From contig NZ_JALBVB010000053.1 of NCBI RefSeq assembly GCF_022669155.1, forward strand, positions 57,835 to 112,505: a stretch of DNA of 54,671 nucleotides. The letters are read 5' to 3'. Shown here piece by piece: positions 9,089-17,571 of this stretch. The DNA is from Kineococcus sp. TRM81007. GTDB taxonomy: Bacteria > Actinomycetota > Actinomycetes > Actinomycetales > Kineococcaceae. The translations under genes were made by a program, and so were the position numbers. The notes below the pieces were generated by a model. The model was not told the DNA's origin and ran no database searches. It saw only the letters and a program-made list of their open reading frames with translations. How positions within the stretch are numbered: the first letter of the stretch is position 1; every line of letters begins with the position of its first letter.

Positions 9089-10645
9089 GTGAGCACTCCC
9101 ACCCGCCCCGAGACCGTGCGCTCCGCGCCGCCCGAGCTGCGGCGCTGGACGCCGCCGTCCGTGCACGTGGTGCCCGGCCCGCTGGCCGGCGCCGACCTCA
9201 CCGGGTGCGAGGTGCTGGCCGTGCCCGTGGCCCCCGGCGAGGACGCCGTCGAGCCGCGTCCCGGCGCGGCCGACGCCGCGGTGCGCTACGGGGTGGACCT
9301 CGCGGCCCTGTGCGCGGCCGAGGACGTCTCCGCCGAGGCCGGCCGCACCGCCCGGCTGCCCGTGCCCGCACCCGACGGCTCGCCCCGCCGCCTGCTCGTC
9401 GTCGGCGTCGGGGACTCCTCCCCGTCGGCGCTGCGGCGCGCGGGCGCGGCGCTCGCCCGCGCCGCCGGCAGCACCGGTGACGTGGCCACCACGCTCGCCG
9501 ACGGTGCCGGCGCCGACGGGGTGCGGGCCGTCGTCGAGGGGTTCCTGCTGGCCTCGTACGCCCCGCCCGCCGCGGGCCGCCGGGCCGTCGACGAGCCCGC
9601 CGGGCGGCGCCTCCTGCTCGTCGGCGACGTGCCGGCCGCCGCCGTGGCGCGCGGCGAGGTGCTGGCCGCGGCCACGGCGCTGGCCCGCGACCTCGCCGCC
9701 ACCCCCTCCAACCTCAAGGATCCCGCCTGGGTGGTGGCGCAGGCCCGCGCCGCCGTCGACGGGCACGGGGTGGTCGTCGAGGTGCGCGAGGAGGCCCGGC
9801 TGCGTCGGGAGGGCTTCGGCGGCCTGCTCGCCGTGGGCGCCGGCTCGCCGTCCCCGCCGGCGCTGGTGGAGCTGCGGCACCGCCCGCGCGGCCGGGCCGC
9901 CGCCGGCGCTCCGCACGTGGTGATCGCCGGCAAGGGCATCACCTTCGACACCGGCGGCCTGGCGCTGAAGCCGCGCGAGTCGATGGTGTCGATGAAGACC
10001 GACATGACCGGTGCGGCCGTCGTGCTGGCCGTCGTGGCCGCCGCCGCCCGGCTGGAGCTGCCGGTGCGCGTCACCGGGCTGCTGGCGCTGGCCGAGAACG
10101 CGTTCGGCGGCGCCTCCTACCGGCCCGGTGACGTGGTGCGCCACCACGGCGGGCGCACCACCGAGGTCAACAACACCGACGCCGAGGGGCGCCTCGTCCT
10201 CGGCGACGCCCTCGCCCACGCCCACGCGGCGCTCGACCCGGACGTGCTCGTCGACGTGGCGACCCTCACGGGCGCCGCCCCGGTGGCGCTCGGCAAGCGG
10301 CACGCGGCCCTGTTCGCCACCGACGACGAGCTCGCCGCGCAGCTCACCGCCGCCGCCGACGCGTCGGGGGAGCGGGTGTGGCGGCTGCCGCTGGTGCCCG
10401 AGTACGCCGAGCTGCTGCGCTCGGACGTGGCCGACGCCCGCCAGGTCGCCTCCACGCCCGGCGCGGGCGCCGGCACGATCCTCGCCGCGCAGTTCCTGCA
10501 GCCCTTCACGGGCGGCCGGCGCTGGGCCCACCTGGACATCGCCGGGCCCGGTCGCGCGGACGCCGCCGAGCACGAGGTCAACCGCGGTGCCACCGGCTTC
10601 GGCGCCCGCCTGCTGCTGCGGTGGCTGGAGTCGCTGGCCGGCTGA
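9089..10645 (+). CDS. pepA: Leucyl aminopeptidase (M17 family, PepA)
   Basis: Dizinc aminopeptidase that removes N-terminal residues from peptides. 518 residues, typical of the family. The N-terminal regulatory domain is followed by the catalytic domain with VIAGKGITFDTGGLALKP (metal-binding Lys and Asp) and SMKTDMTGAAVV. The active-site signature NTDAEGRLVLGDAL has the family's Asp, Glu and Arg. The GTG start at 9089 has CAGGCAGGA 6-8 nt upstream. Residues encoded further upstream in the same frame look like non-coding composition. The gene stands alone and converges with the O-methyltransferase gene. No clear terminator is seen in the 33-nt gap. Confidence 0.94.
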   Translation: MSTPTRPETVRSAPPELRRWTPPSVHVVPGPLAGADLTGCEVLAVPVAPGEDAVEPRPGAADAAVRYGVDLAALCAAEDVSAEAGRTARLPVPAPDGSPRRLLVVGVGDSSPSALRRAGAALARAAGSTGDVATTLADGAGADGVRAVVEGFLLASYAPPAAGRRAVDEPAGRRLLLVGDVPAAAVARGEVLAAATALARDLAATPSNLKDPAWVVAQARAAVDGHGVVVEVREEARLRREGFGGLLAVGAGSPSPPALVELRHRPRGRAAAGAPHVVIAGKGITFDTGGLALKPRESMVSMKTDMTGAAVVLAVVAAAARLELPVRVTGLLALAENAFGGASYRPGDVVRHHGGRTTEVNNTDAEGRLVLGDALAHAHAALDPDVLVDVATLTGAAPVALGKRHAALFATDDELAAQLTAAADASGERVWRLPLVPEYAELLRSDVADARQVASTPGAGAGTILAAQFLQPFTGGRRWAHLDIAGPGRADAAEHEVNRGATGFGARLLLRWLESLAG

Positions 10646-10678
10646 GGGCGGCCCCGGCGCGGGTGGCGGGCCGGAGCG

Positions 10679-11320
10679 TCAGGGGCGCTTGACCGCGAGC
10701 AGCAGGCCCTCGCCCGCCGGCAGCAGCGCCGAGATCCACCCCTCGTCCTCCGCCAGCGCGCGCCCCACCTCGCGCAGCGCGACGGTGGAGGCGTCGCGCG
10801 CGGCGGGATCGGCCACCCGCCCGTGCCACAGCGCGTCGTCGACGACCAGCAGGCCTCCGGGGCGCAGCAGCCGCTGCGCCTGCTCCAGGTAGGCGGAGTA
10901 CTCGCGCTCGTCGCCGTCGAGCAGGACGAGGTCGTAGGCGGCGTCGGTCAGCCGCGGCAGCACCTCCAGCGCCCGGCCGGGGATCATGCGCGCGCGGTTG
11001 CCGCGGACGTCCGCGTCGGCCACCGCCTCGCGCGCGGCGCGCTGCCGCTCCCCGTCGACGTCGATGGTGGTCAGCACGCCGTCGGCGGCCATCCCGCGCA
11101 GCAGGCTCACCGTGGAGACCCCCGTGCCGGTGCCGACCTCGACGGCGGTGCGGGCCCGGGCCGTGGCCGCCAGCACCGTCAGGGCCGCGGCGACCCCCGG
11201 GGAGACCGGCTCGCACCCCAGCTCGGCCGCCCGGGCGCGCGCGTCCTGCAGCACCTCGTCCTCGACGGTGAAGTGCTCGGCGTAGGCCCAGCTGGCTGGC
11301 TGCTTCGCGGGCGGAGGCAC
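10679..11320 (-). CDS. O-methyltransferase (class I SAM-dependent, Rv1220c-like)
   Basis: 213 residues. The SAM-binding loop AVEVGTGTGVSTVSLLRGM, then LVLLDGDEREYSAYLEQA and GGLLVVDDALWHGRVADP follow the order of the catechol/caffeoyl-CoA O-methyltransferase family, which uses a divalent metal held by the two Asp clusters. Substrate unknown. It lies divergent from sigE, as in mycobacteria, and is often used as a landmark of the sigE locus. The GTG start at 11320 has TAGGTT on the minus strand (11327-11332) with a 6-nt gap and no Shine-Dalgarno, so it is probably leaderless. Confidence 0.88.
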   Translation of the reverse strand: MPPPAKQPASWAYAEHFTVEDEVLQDARARAAELGCEPVSPGVAAALTVLAATARARTAVEVGTGTGVSTVSLLRGMAADGVLTTIDVDGERQRAAREAVADADVRGNRARMIPGRALEVLPRLTDAAYDLVLLDGDEREYSAYLEQAQRLLRPGGLLVVDDALWHGRVADPAARDASTVALREVGRALAEDEGWISALLPAGEGLLLAVKRP

Positions 11321-11326
11321 TCCGGC

Positions 11327-11332
11327 AACCTA
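11327..11332 (-). promoter_or_regulatory. -10 element of O-methyltransferase gene (leaderless)
   Basis: TAGGTT on the minus strand ends 6 nt before the GTG start codon. No ribosome binding site is visible. Confidence 0.5.
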
Positions 11333-11380
11333 GTGCATCGGCTCGCTCACGGCCCGGGGACCGCCGAGAGGAGGACCCCG

Positions 11381-11406
11381 GGAACCGCGCACCTGCGACC
11401 CGCGTT
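11381..11406 (+). promoter_or_regulatory. ECF-type promoter of sigE (GGAACC-N17-GTT)
   Basis: GGAACC at 11381-11386 and CGTTG around 11403-11407 are separated by exactly 17 nt. This fits the -35 GGAAC and -10 GTT consensus read by group IV (SigE/SigH-like) sigma factors. It lies 69 nt before the upstream candidate start and 129 nt before the downstream one. The simplest reading is that SigE transcribes its own operon. Confidence 0.65.
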
Positions 11407-11534
11407 GGACCCGGTGGACCCGATGGGCTGGATCACACGCCCGGGAGTGGCCTCGGCGGGAGGAGTGCGGGACGATGGCAGCAGTGGCGGCGCCGTTCGC
11501 GGTCCCCTTCCCCGCCCGTGCCAGGAGGAACCCC

Positions 11535-12179
11535 GTGCCCGACGACCCAGGTGGCGCCCCCGCGGTGCCCGGCGACCCCGCAGCCGAGCGGACGGCCGCA
11601 CGACCGGCCGCCGTCTCGACGTGGGTCCCGCCGACCTGGGACGACGTCGTGCGCAACCACTCCGGCCGGGTCTTCCGGCTGGCGTACCGGCTCACCGGCA
11701 ACCGCCACGACGCCGAGGACCTCACGCAGGAGGTCTTCGTGCGGGTCTTCCGCTCGCTGTCCAGCTACCAGCCCGGCACGTTCGAGGGCTGGCTGCACCG
11801 CATCACCACGAACCTCTTCCTGGACCAGGTGCGGCGCAAGCAGCGCATCCGCTTCGACGCGCTCGCCGAGGACGCCGGCGAGAAGCTTCCCAGCACCGAC
11901 GTGGGCCCCGAGCGCGCCTACGAGCACCGCAACCTCGACGACGACGTGCAGGCCGCGCTGGACTCCCTGCCGCCGGACTTCCGCGCCGTGGTGGTGCTGT
12001 GCGACATCGAGGGCCTCTCCTACGAGGAGATCGCCGCGACCCTGGGCGTCAAGCTCGGCACGGTGCGCTCGCGCATCCACCGCGGCCGCGCCCAGCTGCG
12101 CACCGCGCTGGCGCACCGCGCTCCGCGGCCCCCGGCGCCCACGGCGCCCCGCCTGAGCCTCGGCGAGGAGCGCCCGTGA
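11535..12179 (+). CDS. sigE: ECF RNA polymerase sigma factor SigE
   Basis: 214 residues from GTG 11535. Sigma region 2 reads [35 protein letters not shown], with [19 protein letters not shown]. Region 4 reads [44 protein letters not shown]. Both closely resemble mycobacterial SigE, the envelope-stress sigma factor. I chose 11535 because AGGAGG lies 6 nt upstream. An in-frame ATG at 11475 also has a GGAGGAG 9-10 nt before it and would add 20 Ala/Pro/Arg-rich residues, so two isoforms are possible. The stop overlaps the anti-sigma start (GTGA), and a GGAACC-N17-GTT promoter lies upstream. Confidence 0.92.
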   Translation: MPDDPGGAPAVPGDPAAERTAARPAAVSTWVPPTWDDVVRNHSGRVFRLAYRLTGNRHDAEDLTQEVFVRVFRSLSSYQPGTFEGWLHRITTNLFLDQVRRKQRIRFDALAEDAGEKLPSTDVGPERAYEHRNLDDDVQAALDSLPPDFRAVVVLCDIEGLSYEEIAATLGVKLGTVRSRIHRGRAQLRTALAHRAPRPPAPTAPRLSLGEERP

Positions 12180-12793
12180 GCGGACCGCACCTCGGCGCGC
12201 GGGTGAGCCCGCTCGTCGACGGGCGGCTCGCCCCCGACGCGGCCCTGCGCGCCGACGAGCACCTGCGTTCCTGCTGCCAGTGCGCCGAGGCGGTGGAGGC
12301 CGAGCGCCTCGTGCGCGCCAGGCTGCGCGCCCTGGCCGAGCCGGAGCCCTCCGAGGACCTGATCGTGCGGCTGCTGGACATCGGCGGCCCCAGCGGCCCC
12401 CTGCTGCCCCGGGACCGCCCGATGGCCGTGCCCGCGCGCCCCGCCGTCGGTGTCGCACCCCCCGGCCACCCGGGGCCCGCTCGCCACGCCGGCTCCCGTC
12501 CGGCCGTGCGCCGCGCTCGCCGGGTGCGGCGCCGGCCCGTGGCCGCCGCCCTGGCCGGCACCTTCTCCCTGCTGGGCGTGGGCATCGCGGGGTTCCTCGT
12601 GCTGGGCGTCCCGCACGCGAGCACGCCCGCCCCGGTGGCCGAGCTGCGCACCACGCCCTCCAGCACGCCCTCCAGCACGCCCTCCAGCACGCCCGCGCCC
12701 CCGTCGCCGACCCCCACGACCGCGCCGTCCGGGAGCGCATCGGCGACCCCGTCCGCCCCCGCCGGCGCAGCGCCGCGGGCCACGGCCCCGTGA
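12176..12793 (+). CDS. rseA: Anti-sigma-E factor, zinc-finger type (RseA/RsrA-like)
   Basis: 205 residues. The N-terminal domain has [25 protein letters not shown], with the HxxxCxxC motif of zinc-dependent anti-sigma (ZAS) domains that sequester ECF sigma factors. An Arg-rich linker leads to one membrane-spanning segment (about residues 122-145, [20 protein letters not shown]). The outside tail is rich in Ser/Thr/Pro and contains a 12-nt tandem repeat encoding (SSTP)n. So it is probably a membrane-bound anti-sigma factor rather than a soluble one. Start and stop overlap sigE and htrA by four bases each, so the three are translationally coupled. Confidence 0.85.
   Translation: MSGPHLGARVSPLVDGRLAPDAALRADEHLRSCCQCAEAVEAERLVRARLRALAEPEPSEDLIVRLLDIGGPSGPLLPRDRPMAVPARPAVGVAPPGHPGPARHAGSRPAVRRARRVRRRPVAAALAGTFSLLGVGIAGFLVLGVPHASTPAPVAELRTTPSSTPSSTPSSTPAPPSPTPTTAPSGSASATPSAPAGAAPRATAP
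12649..12696 (+). repeat. 12-nt tandem repeat in the anti-sigma gene
   Basis: Four copies of a CAGCACGCCCTC-like unit (first and last copies slightly diverged). They are in frame and encode Ser-Ser-Thr-Pro repeats in the predicted extracellular tail, so copy-number changes would keep the frame. Confidence 0.75.
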
Positions 12794-14136
12794 GCGGTCC
12801 GTCCGCACCGGGAGGCTGGGGCCACCCCAGCGGTGAGACCCCCCGCGAGGCACCGCACGACGCCCCCGGGGCCCAGCGCGACGCCGCCCACGACGCCCAG
12901 CACGACCCGTGGGCGGCTCCACCGCCCGCCCCCTCCCCGCACTCCTCCGCGTGGGGGGCACCGCCCGGGGAGCCCGCCTGGCCCGCGGCGTGGCCGGCCG
13001 CGGCGCAGGCGGAGCACGCGTGGCCGCCCCCCGCCGCCCCGCCGCGCGGGCGCGCCGCCCGGCTGCTCGGCGCCGGGTCCGCCGTGCTGCTGCTGTCGGT
13101 CGCCGGCGGCATCGCCGGGTCCCTGCTGCAGGAGCGCTGGGACGACTCCCGGACCTACCCGTCGGTGACCCTTCCGGTCCCCGCGGCGGGCACCACCGAG
13201 CGGCCCGAGGGCAGCGTCGCCGCCATCGCCGCGGCCGCCCTGCCCAGCGTCGTGGCCCTGCAGGTGGAGGGCAGCGCCGGTGCCGGGACCGGTTCCGGGT
13301 TCGTCCTGGACGCCGGCGTGGACGACGGCGAGGCGGCGTTCGTGCTGACCAACGACCACGTCGTGGCCGGTGCCGCCGATGACGGCGTCACCGTCGTCTT
13401 CCAGGACGGGGTGCAGGTGCCCGGCGAGATCGTCGGCTCCGACACCTCCTACGACCTGGCGGTGGTGCGGGTGGAGCGCCCGGACCTGCGCGCCCTGCCC
13501 ATGGGCGACTCCGGCAGCGTCGTCGTCGGCGACCGGGTCGTCGCCGTCGGCGCACCGCTGGGGCTGCAGGGCACTGTCACCGAGGGCATCGTCTCGGCGC
13601 TGAACCGGCCGGTCAGCGCGGGTGCGGACGGGGCGGAGGCCTCGTACATCCAGGCGATCCAGACCGACGCCGCCATCAACCCCGGCAACTCCGGCGGCCC
13701 GCTGCTCAACACCCGCGGCGAGGTGGTGGGCGTCAACTCCGCCATCGCGTCGGTGCCGGTGGTCGGCGGCAGCGCCGGCAGCATCGGGCTGGGCTTCTCC
13801 ATCCCCGCCGAGCAGGCCCGGCGCACCGCCGAGCAGCTCATCCGCACCGGCCGCGCGGTCCACCCGGTGATCAGGGTGTCCCTGGACGGCCAGTACCGCG
13901 GCGAGGGCGTGCTCGTCCTGGACCAGCCCGGCGCCGTGCAGGCCGGCGGCCCCGGGGACCGGGCCGGGCTGCGGCCGGGCGACGTCGTGCTCGGCGTCGA
14001 CGGCCGCCCGGTGACCGAACCCGCCGAGCTCATCGTCGACATCCGGGCCCGCCAGCCCGGCGACACGGTGACGCTCACCGTGCGCAGGGGCGAGCAGACC
14101 CTCGAGGTGCCCGTGACGCTCGAAGCCGACGGTTAG
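12790..14136 (+). CDS. htrA: HtrA/DegP-like membrane serine protease with PDZ domain
   Basis: 448 residues. A Pro/Ala/His-rich cytoplasmic N-terminus (about 1-90) is followed by one transmembrane segment (LLGAGSAVLLLSVAGGIAGSLL, about 94-115) and a trypsin-like domain with His190 in TNDHVV, Asp222 in SYDLAVV and Ser301 in GNSGGPL. The C-terminal PDZ domain begins near GEGVLVLDQPGA and contains AGLRPGDVVLGVDG. This is an extracytoplasmic quality-control protease. In the mycobacterial sigE locus its homologue is part of the same stress response. Coupled to the anti-sigma gene by GTGA. Its stop codon TAG is also the first half of the tatB -10 hexamer. Confidence 0.93.
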   Translation: MSGPSAPGGWGHPSGETPREAPHDAPGAQRDAAHDAQHDPWAAPPPAPSPHSSAWGAPPGEPAWPAAWPAAAQAEHAWPPPAAPPRGRAARLLGAGSAVLLLSVAGGIAGSLLQERWDDSRTYPSVTLPVPAAGTTERPEGSVAAIAAAALPSVVALQVEGSAGAGTGSGFVLDAGVDDGEAAFVLTNDHVVAGAADDGVTVVFQDGVQVPGEIVGSDTSYDLAVVRVERPDLRALPMGDSGSVVVGDRVVAVGAPLGLQGTVTEGIVSALNRPVSAGADGAEASYIQAIQTDAAINPGNSGGPLLNTRGEVVGVNSAIASVPVVGGSAGSIGLGFSIPAEQARRTAEQLIRTGRAVHPVIRVSLDGQYRGEGVLVLDQPGAVQAGGPGDRAGLRPGDVVLGVDGRPVTEPAELIVDIRARQPGDTVTLTVRRGEQTLEVPVTLEADG

Positions 14137-14139
14137 GAT
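14134..14139 (+). promoter_or_regulatory. tatB -10 element overlapping htrA stop
   Basis: TAGGAT ends 6 nt before the tatB GTG. The first three bases are the htrA stop codon. No Shine-Dalgarno lies in the gap, so tatB can be made from its own leaderless transcript. Confidence 0.5.
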
Positions 14140-14145
14140 CGCCAC

Positions 14146-14556
14146 GTGTTCGGCATCAACGGGGGCGAGCTGATCGTCCTCCTCGTCGTGGCCCTGGTCA
14201 TCGTCGGCCCCGAACGGCTGCCGCACTACGCGGAGCAGCTGGCCCAGCTGGTGAAGTCGGTCCGCCGCTTCGCCAAGGGCGCTCAAGCGCAGATGCGCGA
14301 GGAGCTCGGGCCGGAGTTCGACGACATCGACTGGCAGAAGCTCGACCCGCGCCAGTACGACCCGCGGCGCATCGTGCGCGACGCCCTGTCGGACGTGTGG
14401 GACGACGACCCTGCCCCGAAGAAGAACAGCGGTGCCCACGCCGCCTCCGCACCCCGGGCCACCCCGCCGCGGGCCTCCGCCGCGACCGGCGTGGACCTGC
14501 AGAAGAAGGGGGCCGCCGCACCGGCGGCAGCGCCCTACGACGAGGACGCCACCTGA
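14146..14556 (+). CDS. tatB: Sec-independent (Tat) translocase subunit TatB
   Basis: 136 residues. MFGINGGELIVLLVVALVIVGPERLP is the TatA/B signature: a short N-terminal membrane helix, then Gly-Pro and an amphipathic helix (YAEQLAQLVKSVRRFAKGAQAQM). The long acidic then Ala/Pro-rich tail and the Glu in the membrane helix point to TatB rather than TatA. TatB receives twin-arginine signal peptides together with TatC. No tatC or tatA is in the window. The locus order sigE-rseA-htrA-tatB matches mycobacteria. The gene is probably leaderless. Confidence 0.92.
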   Translation: MFGINGGELIVLLVVALVIVGPERLPHYAEQLAQLVKSVRRFAKGAQAQMREELGPEFDDIDWQKLDPRQYDPRRIVRDALSDVWDDDPAPKKNSGAHAASAPRATPPRASAATGVDLQKKGAAAPAAAPYDEDAT

Positions 14557-14585
14557 TCCGCCACCCCTGAGCCGGTGCCGTCCCG

Positions 14586-14607
14586 GAGCCGCCGGGGCCG
14601 GCGGCTC
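14586..14607. terminator. Hairpin between convergent tatB and mrp
   Basis: GAGCCGCC / GGCGGCTC with a 6-nt GGGGCC loop. It touches the stop codon of the minus-strand gene and probably serves both genes. Confidence 0.5.
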
Positions 14608-15733
14608 ACGCGACGCTGACGCCGAGGCGCCGGCCCGCCAGGCCGCGCGGGCGCGCGGCGAGGGTGCGGGCCAGCTCGCGCAGCGCCTGCGCGGCGGGGG
14701 AGTCCGGTGCACCGAGCACCACCGGCAGGCCCGCGTCGCCGCCCTCGCGCAGCGTCACGTCCATCGGCACCCGCCCCAGCAGCGGCACCGGTGCGCCCAG
14801 CCGCTCCGTCAGGGACGCCGCCACCCGCTCACCGCCGCCGGAGCCGAACACCTCCAGGCGCTGCCCGTCCGGCAGCTCCAGCCAGCTCATGTTCTCCACC
14901 ACGCCGACCACCCGCTGGGAGGTCTGCGCGGCCACGGCGCCGGCCCGCTCGGCGACCTCGGCGGCCGCGGCCTGCGGGGTGGTGACCACCAGCACCTCCG
15001 CGCTCGGCAGCAGCTGCCCCACGCTGATGGCGATGTCACCGGTGCCCGGGGGCAGGTCCAGCAGCAGCACGTCCAGGTCGCCCCAGAACACCTCCGAGAC
15101 GAACTGCTGCAGCGCGCGGTGCAGCATGGGCCCGCGCCAGGCGACCGGCTCGTTGCCCGGCACGAACATGCCGATGGAGATGACGCGCACCCCGTGCCCG
15201 GTGGGCGGCAGGATCATCGAGTCCACCTTGGTGGGGCGGCCGGTCACGCCCAGCAGGCGCGGCACGGAGAAGCCGTGCACGTCGGCGTCCACCACCCCGA
15301 CCCGCAGGCCGTCGGCGGCCATCGCCGCAGCCAGGTTCACGGTGACGCTGGACTTGCCGACGCCGCCCTTGCCGGAGGCGACGGCGTAGACGCGGGTGAG
15401 GTTGCCCGGCTCGTTGAAGCTGATGGTGGGGGCGGCCTGCGTGGTGCCGCGCAGCTTCACCGTCAGCGCGGAGCGCTGCTCCGGGCTCATCACCCCGAAC
15501 CGCACCCGCACCCCGCGCGCACCCGGCACCCCGCGCACGGCGGCGGTGACGTCGGAGGTCAGCTTCTCCCGCATCGGGCAGCCGGCGATGGTCAGCAGCA
15601 CCTCCACGTCCACGACCGCGTCGGCGCCGACGTCGACGCGTTCCACCATGCCCAGCTCGGTGATGGGCCGGTGCAGCTCGGGGTCGTTCACCGCGGACAG
15701 CGCGGTGCGGACGTCTTCGGGGGTGGGCAGCAC
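14606..15733 (-). CDS. mrp: Mrp/NBP35-family iron-sulfur carrier ATPase (ApbC-like)
   Basis: 375 residues from GTG 15733. The N-terminal MIP18/DUF59-like domain (ALSAVNDPELHRPITELGM, ending with TIAGCPMREKL) is followed by a P-loop ATPase domain with the deviant Walker A SGKGGVGKSSVTVNLA and LLLDLPPGTGDIAISVGQL. Family members hand Fe-S clusters to apoproteins. The C-terminal CxxC found in many Mrp proteins is absent; the sequence there is ENMSWLELPDGQRLEVFG, as I recall for actinobacterial members. I chose 15733 over an in-frame GTG 33 nt upstream because TACCCT lies exactly 6 nt before it (leaderless pattern). Confidence 0.9.
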   Translation of the reverse strand: MLPTPEDVRTALSAVNDPELHRPITELGMVERVDVGADAVVDVEVLLTIAGCPMREKLTSDVTAAVRGVPGARGVRVRFGVMSPEQRSALTVKLRGTTQAAPTISFNEPGNLTRVYAVASGKGGVGKSSVTVNLAAAMAADGLRVGVVDADVHGFSVPRLLGVTGRPTKVDSMILPPTGHGVRVISIGMFVPGNEPVAWRGPMLHRALQQFVSEVFWGDLDVLLLDLPPGTGDIAISVGQLLPSAEVLVVTTPQAAAAEVAERAGAVAAQTSQRVVGVVENMSWLELPDGQRLEVFGSGGGERVAASLTERLGAPVPLLGRVPMDVTLREGGDAGLPVVLGAPDSPAAQALRELARTLAARPRGLAGRRLGVSVA

Positions 15734-15739
15734 GCCGTC

Positions 15740-15745
15740 AGGGTA
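15740..15745 (-). promoter_or_regulatory. mrp -10 element (leaderless)
   Basis: TACCCT on the minus strand ends 6 nt before GTG 15733 and lies inside the longer in-frame extension. It therefore argues for the shorter start. Confidence 0.5.
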
Positions 15746-15802
15746 CGTCCGCGCACGCGGCGGCACCCCCCGCGGGTCCGTGCCCGGCGCGGGCCCGCTG
15801 CG

Positions 15803-17545
15803 TCAGCCGGCGGTGACGCGGACGACCTCCTCGAAGGTGGTCTCCCCGCGCATGGCCTTCACCAGCGCCGACTGCCGCAGCGTGTTCATGCCGATGCGGG
15901 CGGCCTCCTCGCTCAGCGCCGACTCCGTGGGCGTGCTCATGAGCACCTTGCGCACGCTGGGGGTGACCTCCAGGACCTCGTACACGGCGGTGCGCCCGCG
16001 GTAGCCGGTGCCGCCGCAGTCGGGGCAGCCGGTGCCGCGCAGCGGGGTGGCGTCCAGGATGTCCTCGATCGTCAGGCCCAGCAGCGCCAGGGTGTCCTCG
16101 TCGGGGATGTACCCGTCGGCGCAGGAGTCGCAGGGCTTGCGGACCAGGCGCTGCGCGATCGCGGCGGTCAGCGAGCTGGCCACCAGGAACGGCGCGGCGC
16201 CCATGTCGACCAGGCGGGTCAGCGCACCGACGGCCGAGTTGGTGTGCAGGGTGGTCAGCACGAGGTGACCGGTCATCGCCGCCTTCAGCGCCAGCTCCGC
16301 GGTCTCGGAGTCGCGGACCTCACCGATCAGGACGATGTCGGGGTCCTGGCGCAGCACCGAGCGCAGACCCGCGGAGAACGTCATGCCGACCTTGGCGTTC
16401 ACCTGCACCTGGGTGATGCCGGGCAGCTGGACCTCGACGGGGTCCTCCAGCGTGATGATGTTCTTCTCCGGCGTCATGGTCGCGTGGATGGCCGCGTAGA
16501 GGGTGTTCGTCTTGCCGGAGCCGGTGGGGCCGGTGATGAGCACCAGGCCCTGCGGCACGCTCAGCGCCTTGGTGAACACGTCGAGCTGCTCCGGCTCGAA
16601 CCCCAGCGACTCCAGGGACGGCACGTCGTCGCCGCGGGTGAGCAGACGGATGACGATCTTCTCCCCGTGCAGGGAGGGCAGCGTCGAGACGCGGCAGTCG
16701 ATGGCGGCACCGTCGACGGTGACGCGGGTGCGGCCGTCCTGCGGCACGCGGCGCTCGGAGATGTCCAGGCCGGAGATGATCTTGATGCGGCTGATGACGC
16801 TGGGCGCCACCCGCTTCGGCGCGGACATCACGTCGCGCAGCAGGCCGTCGACGCGGAAGCGCACCCGCAGCTGGTCGCGCTGGGACTCCAGGTGGATGTC
16901 GGAGCAGCGCAGCCGCACCGCGTCGGACAGGATGCGGTTGACGAGCTTGACGATGGGCGCGTCGTCGTCGACGGAGCCGCTGAGCTGGGCGAGGGAGTCG
17001 TCCTCGTCGTCGTCGGAGGCCTCCTCGACCATCCGGTTCACCTGCGAGGTGTCCTCGGTCAGCGACCAGGCGCGCGCCAGGTGGTCGCGGATCTGCGAGT
17101 CCACCGCCACGACCACGTGCAGCTCGGGCGTGCGGGTGTAGAGCTTGACGTCGTCCAGCGCCAGCACGTTCGTGGGGTCGGCCGCCGCGATCAGCAGGTA
17201 GTCGGGGGTCTTGTCGAGCACCAGCACGCGGCAGCGCTCGGCGACCGCGCGCGGCAGCAGGCGCACGACGTCGGGAGCGATGCTCACCCGTGACAGGTCG
17301 ACGTGCTCCAGGCTCAGCAGGTCCGCCAGGCACAGCGCCAGCTCCGCCTCGGAGACCAGGCCCAGGTCGACGAGGATCTGGCCCAGCCGCCGGCGCGGGC
17401 CCTCGGCGCTGCGCTGCTCGTTCAGCGCGTGGTCGAGGTCCTCCGGCAGCAGCAGGCCCTTCTCGACGAGCACGTCGCCGAGGCGCCTGCGGGTCTGCCC
17501 CGCGGGCGCAGCAGCACCGGAGCGGGCGTCGTCGAGAGTCGTCAC
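15803..17545 (-). CDS. GspE/PulE/PilB-family secretion ATPase, solitary
   Basis: 580 residues. Two N-terminal MshEN-like modules (RRRLGDVLVEKGLLLPEDLDHAL and RRRLGQILVDLGLVSEAELALCLADLL) precede the ATPase core: Walker A TGPTGSGKTNTLYAAIH, the Asp box with Walker B DPDIVLIGEVRDSETAELA, and the His box TGHLVLTTLHTNSA. A C-terminal zinc site is formed by CDSC and CPDCGGTGY. This is the full layout of PilB/GspE extension ATPases that power type IV pili or type II secretion. No pilC, pilT, pilin, pilM or prepilin peptidase is within about 15 kb on either side. No ribosome binding site or -10 is evident at the start. Confidence 0.92.
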   Translation of the reverse strand: MTTLDDARSGAAAPAGQTRRRLGDVLVEKGLLLPEDLDHALNEQRSAEGPRRRLGQILVDLGLVSEAELALCLADLLSLEHVDLSRVSIAPDVVRLLPRAVAERCRVLVLDKTPDYLLIAAADPTNVLALDDVKLYTRTPELHVVVAVDSQIRDHLARAWSLTEDTSQVNRMVEEASDDDEDDSLAQLSGSVDDDAPIVKLVNRILSDAVRLRCSDIHLESQRDQLRVRFRVDGLLRDVMSAPKRVAPSVISRIKIISGLDISERRVPQDGRTRVTVDGAAIDCRVSTLPSLHGEKIVIRLLTRGDDVPSLESLGFEPEQLDVFTKALSVPQGLVLITGPTGSGKTNTLYAAIHATMTPEKNIITLEDPVEVQLPGITQVQVNAKVGMTFSAGLRSVLRQDPDIVLIGEVRDSETAELALKAAMTGHLVLTTLHTNSAVGALTRLVDMGAAPFLVASSLTAAIAQRLVRKPCDSCADGYIPDEDTLALLGLTIEDILDATPLRGTGCPDCGGTGYRGRTAVYEVLEVTPSVRKVLMSTPTESALSEEAARIGMNTLRQSALVKAMRGETTFEEVVRVTAG

Positions 17546-17571
17546 GCGTGGTGCATCGGCACGCCGGAGCC

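Noticed and set aside
12049-14712. An 887-codon open frame on the minus strand opposite sigE-htrA-tatB
   Set aside because: Its translation is Gly/Arg/His-rich without any domain, and it lies opposite well-supported genes. High GC content makes such antisense frames common.
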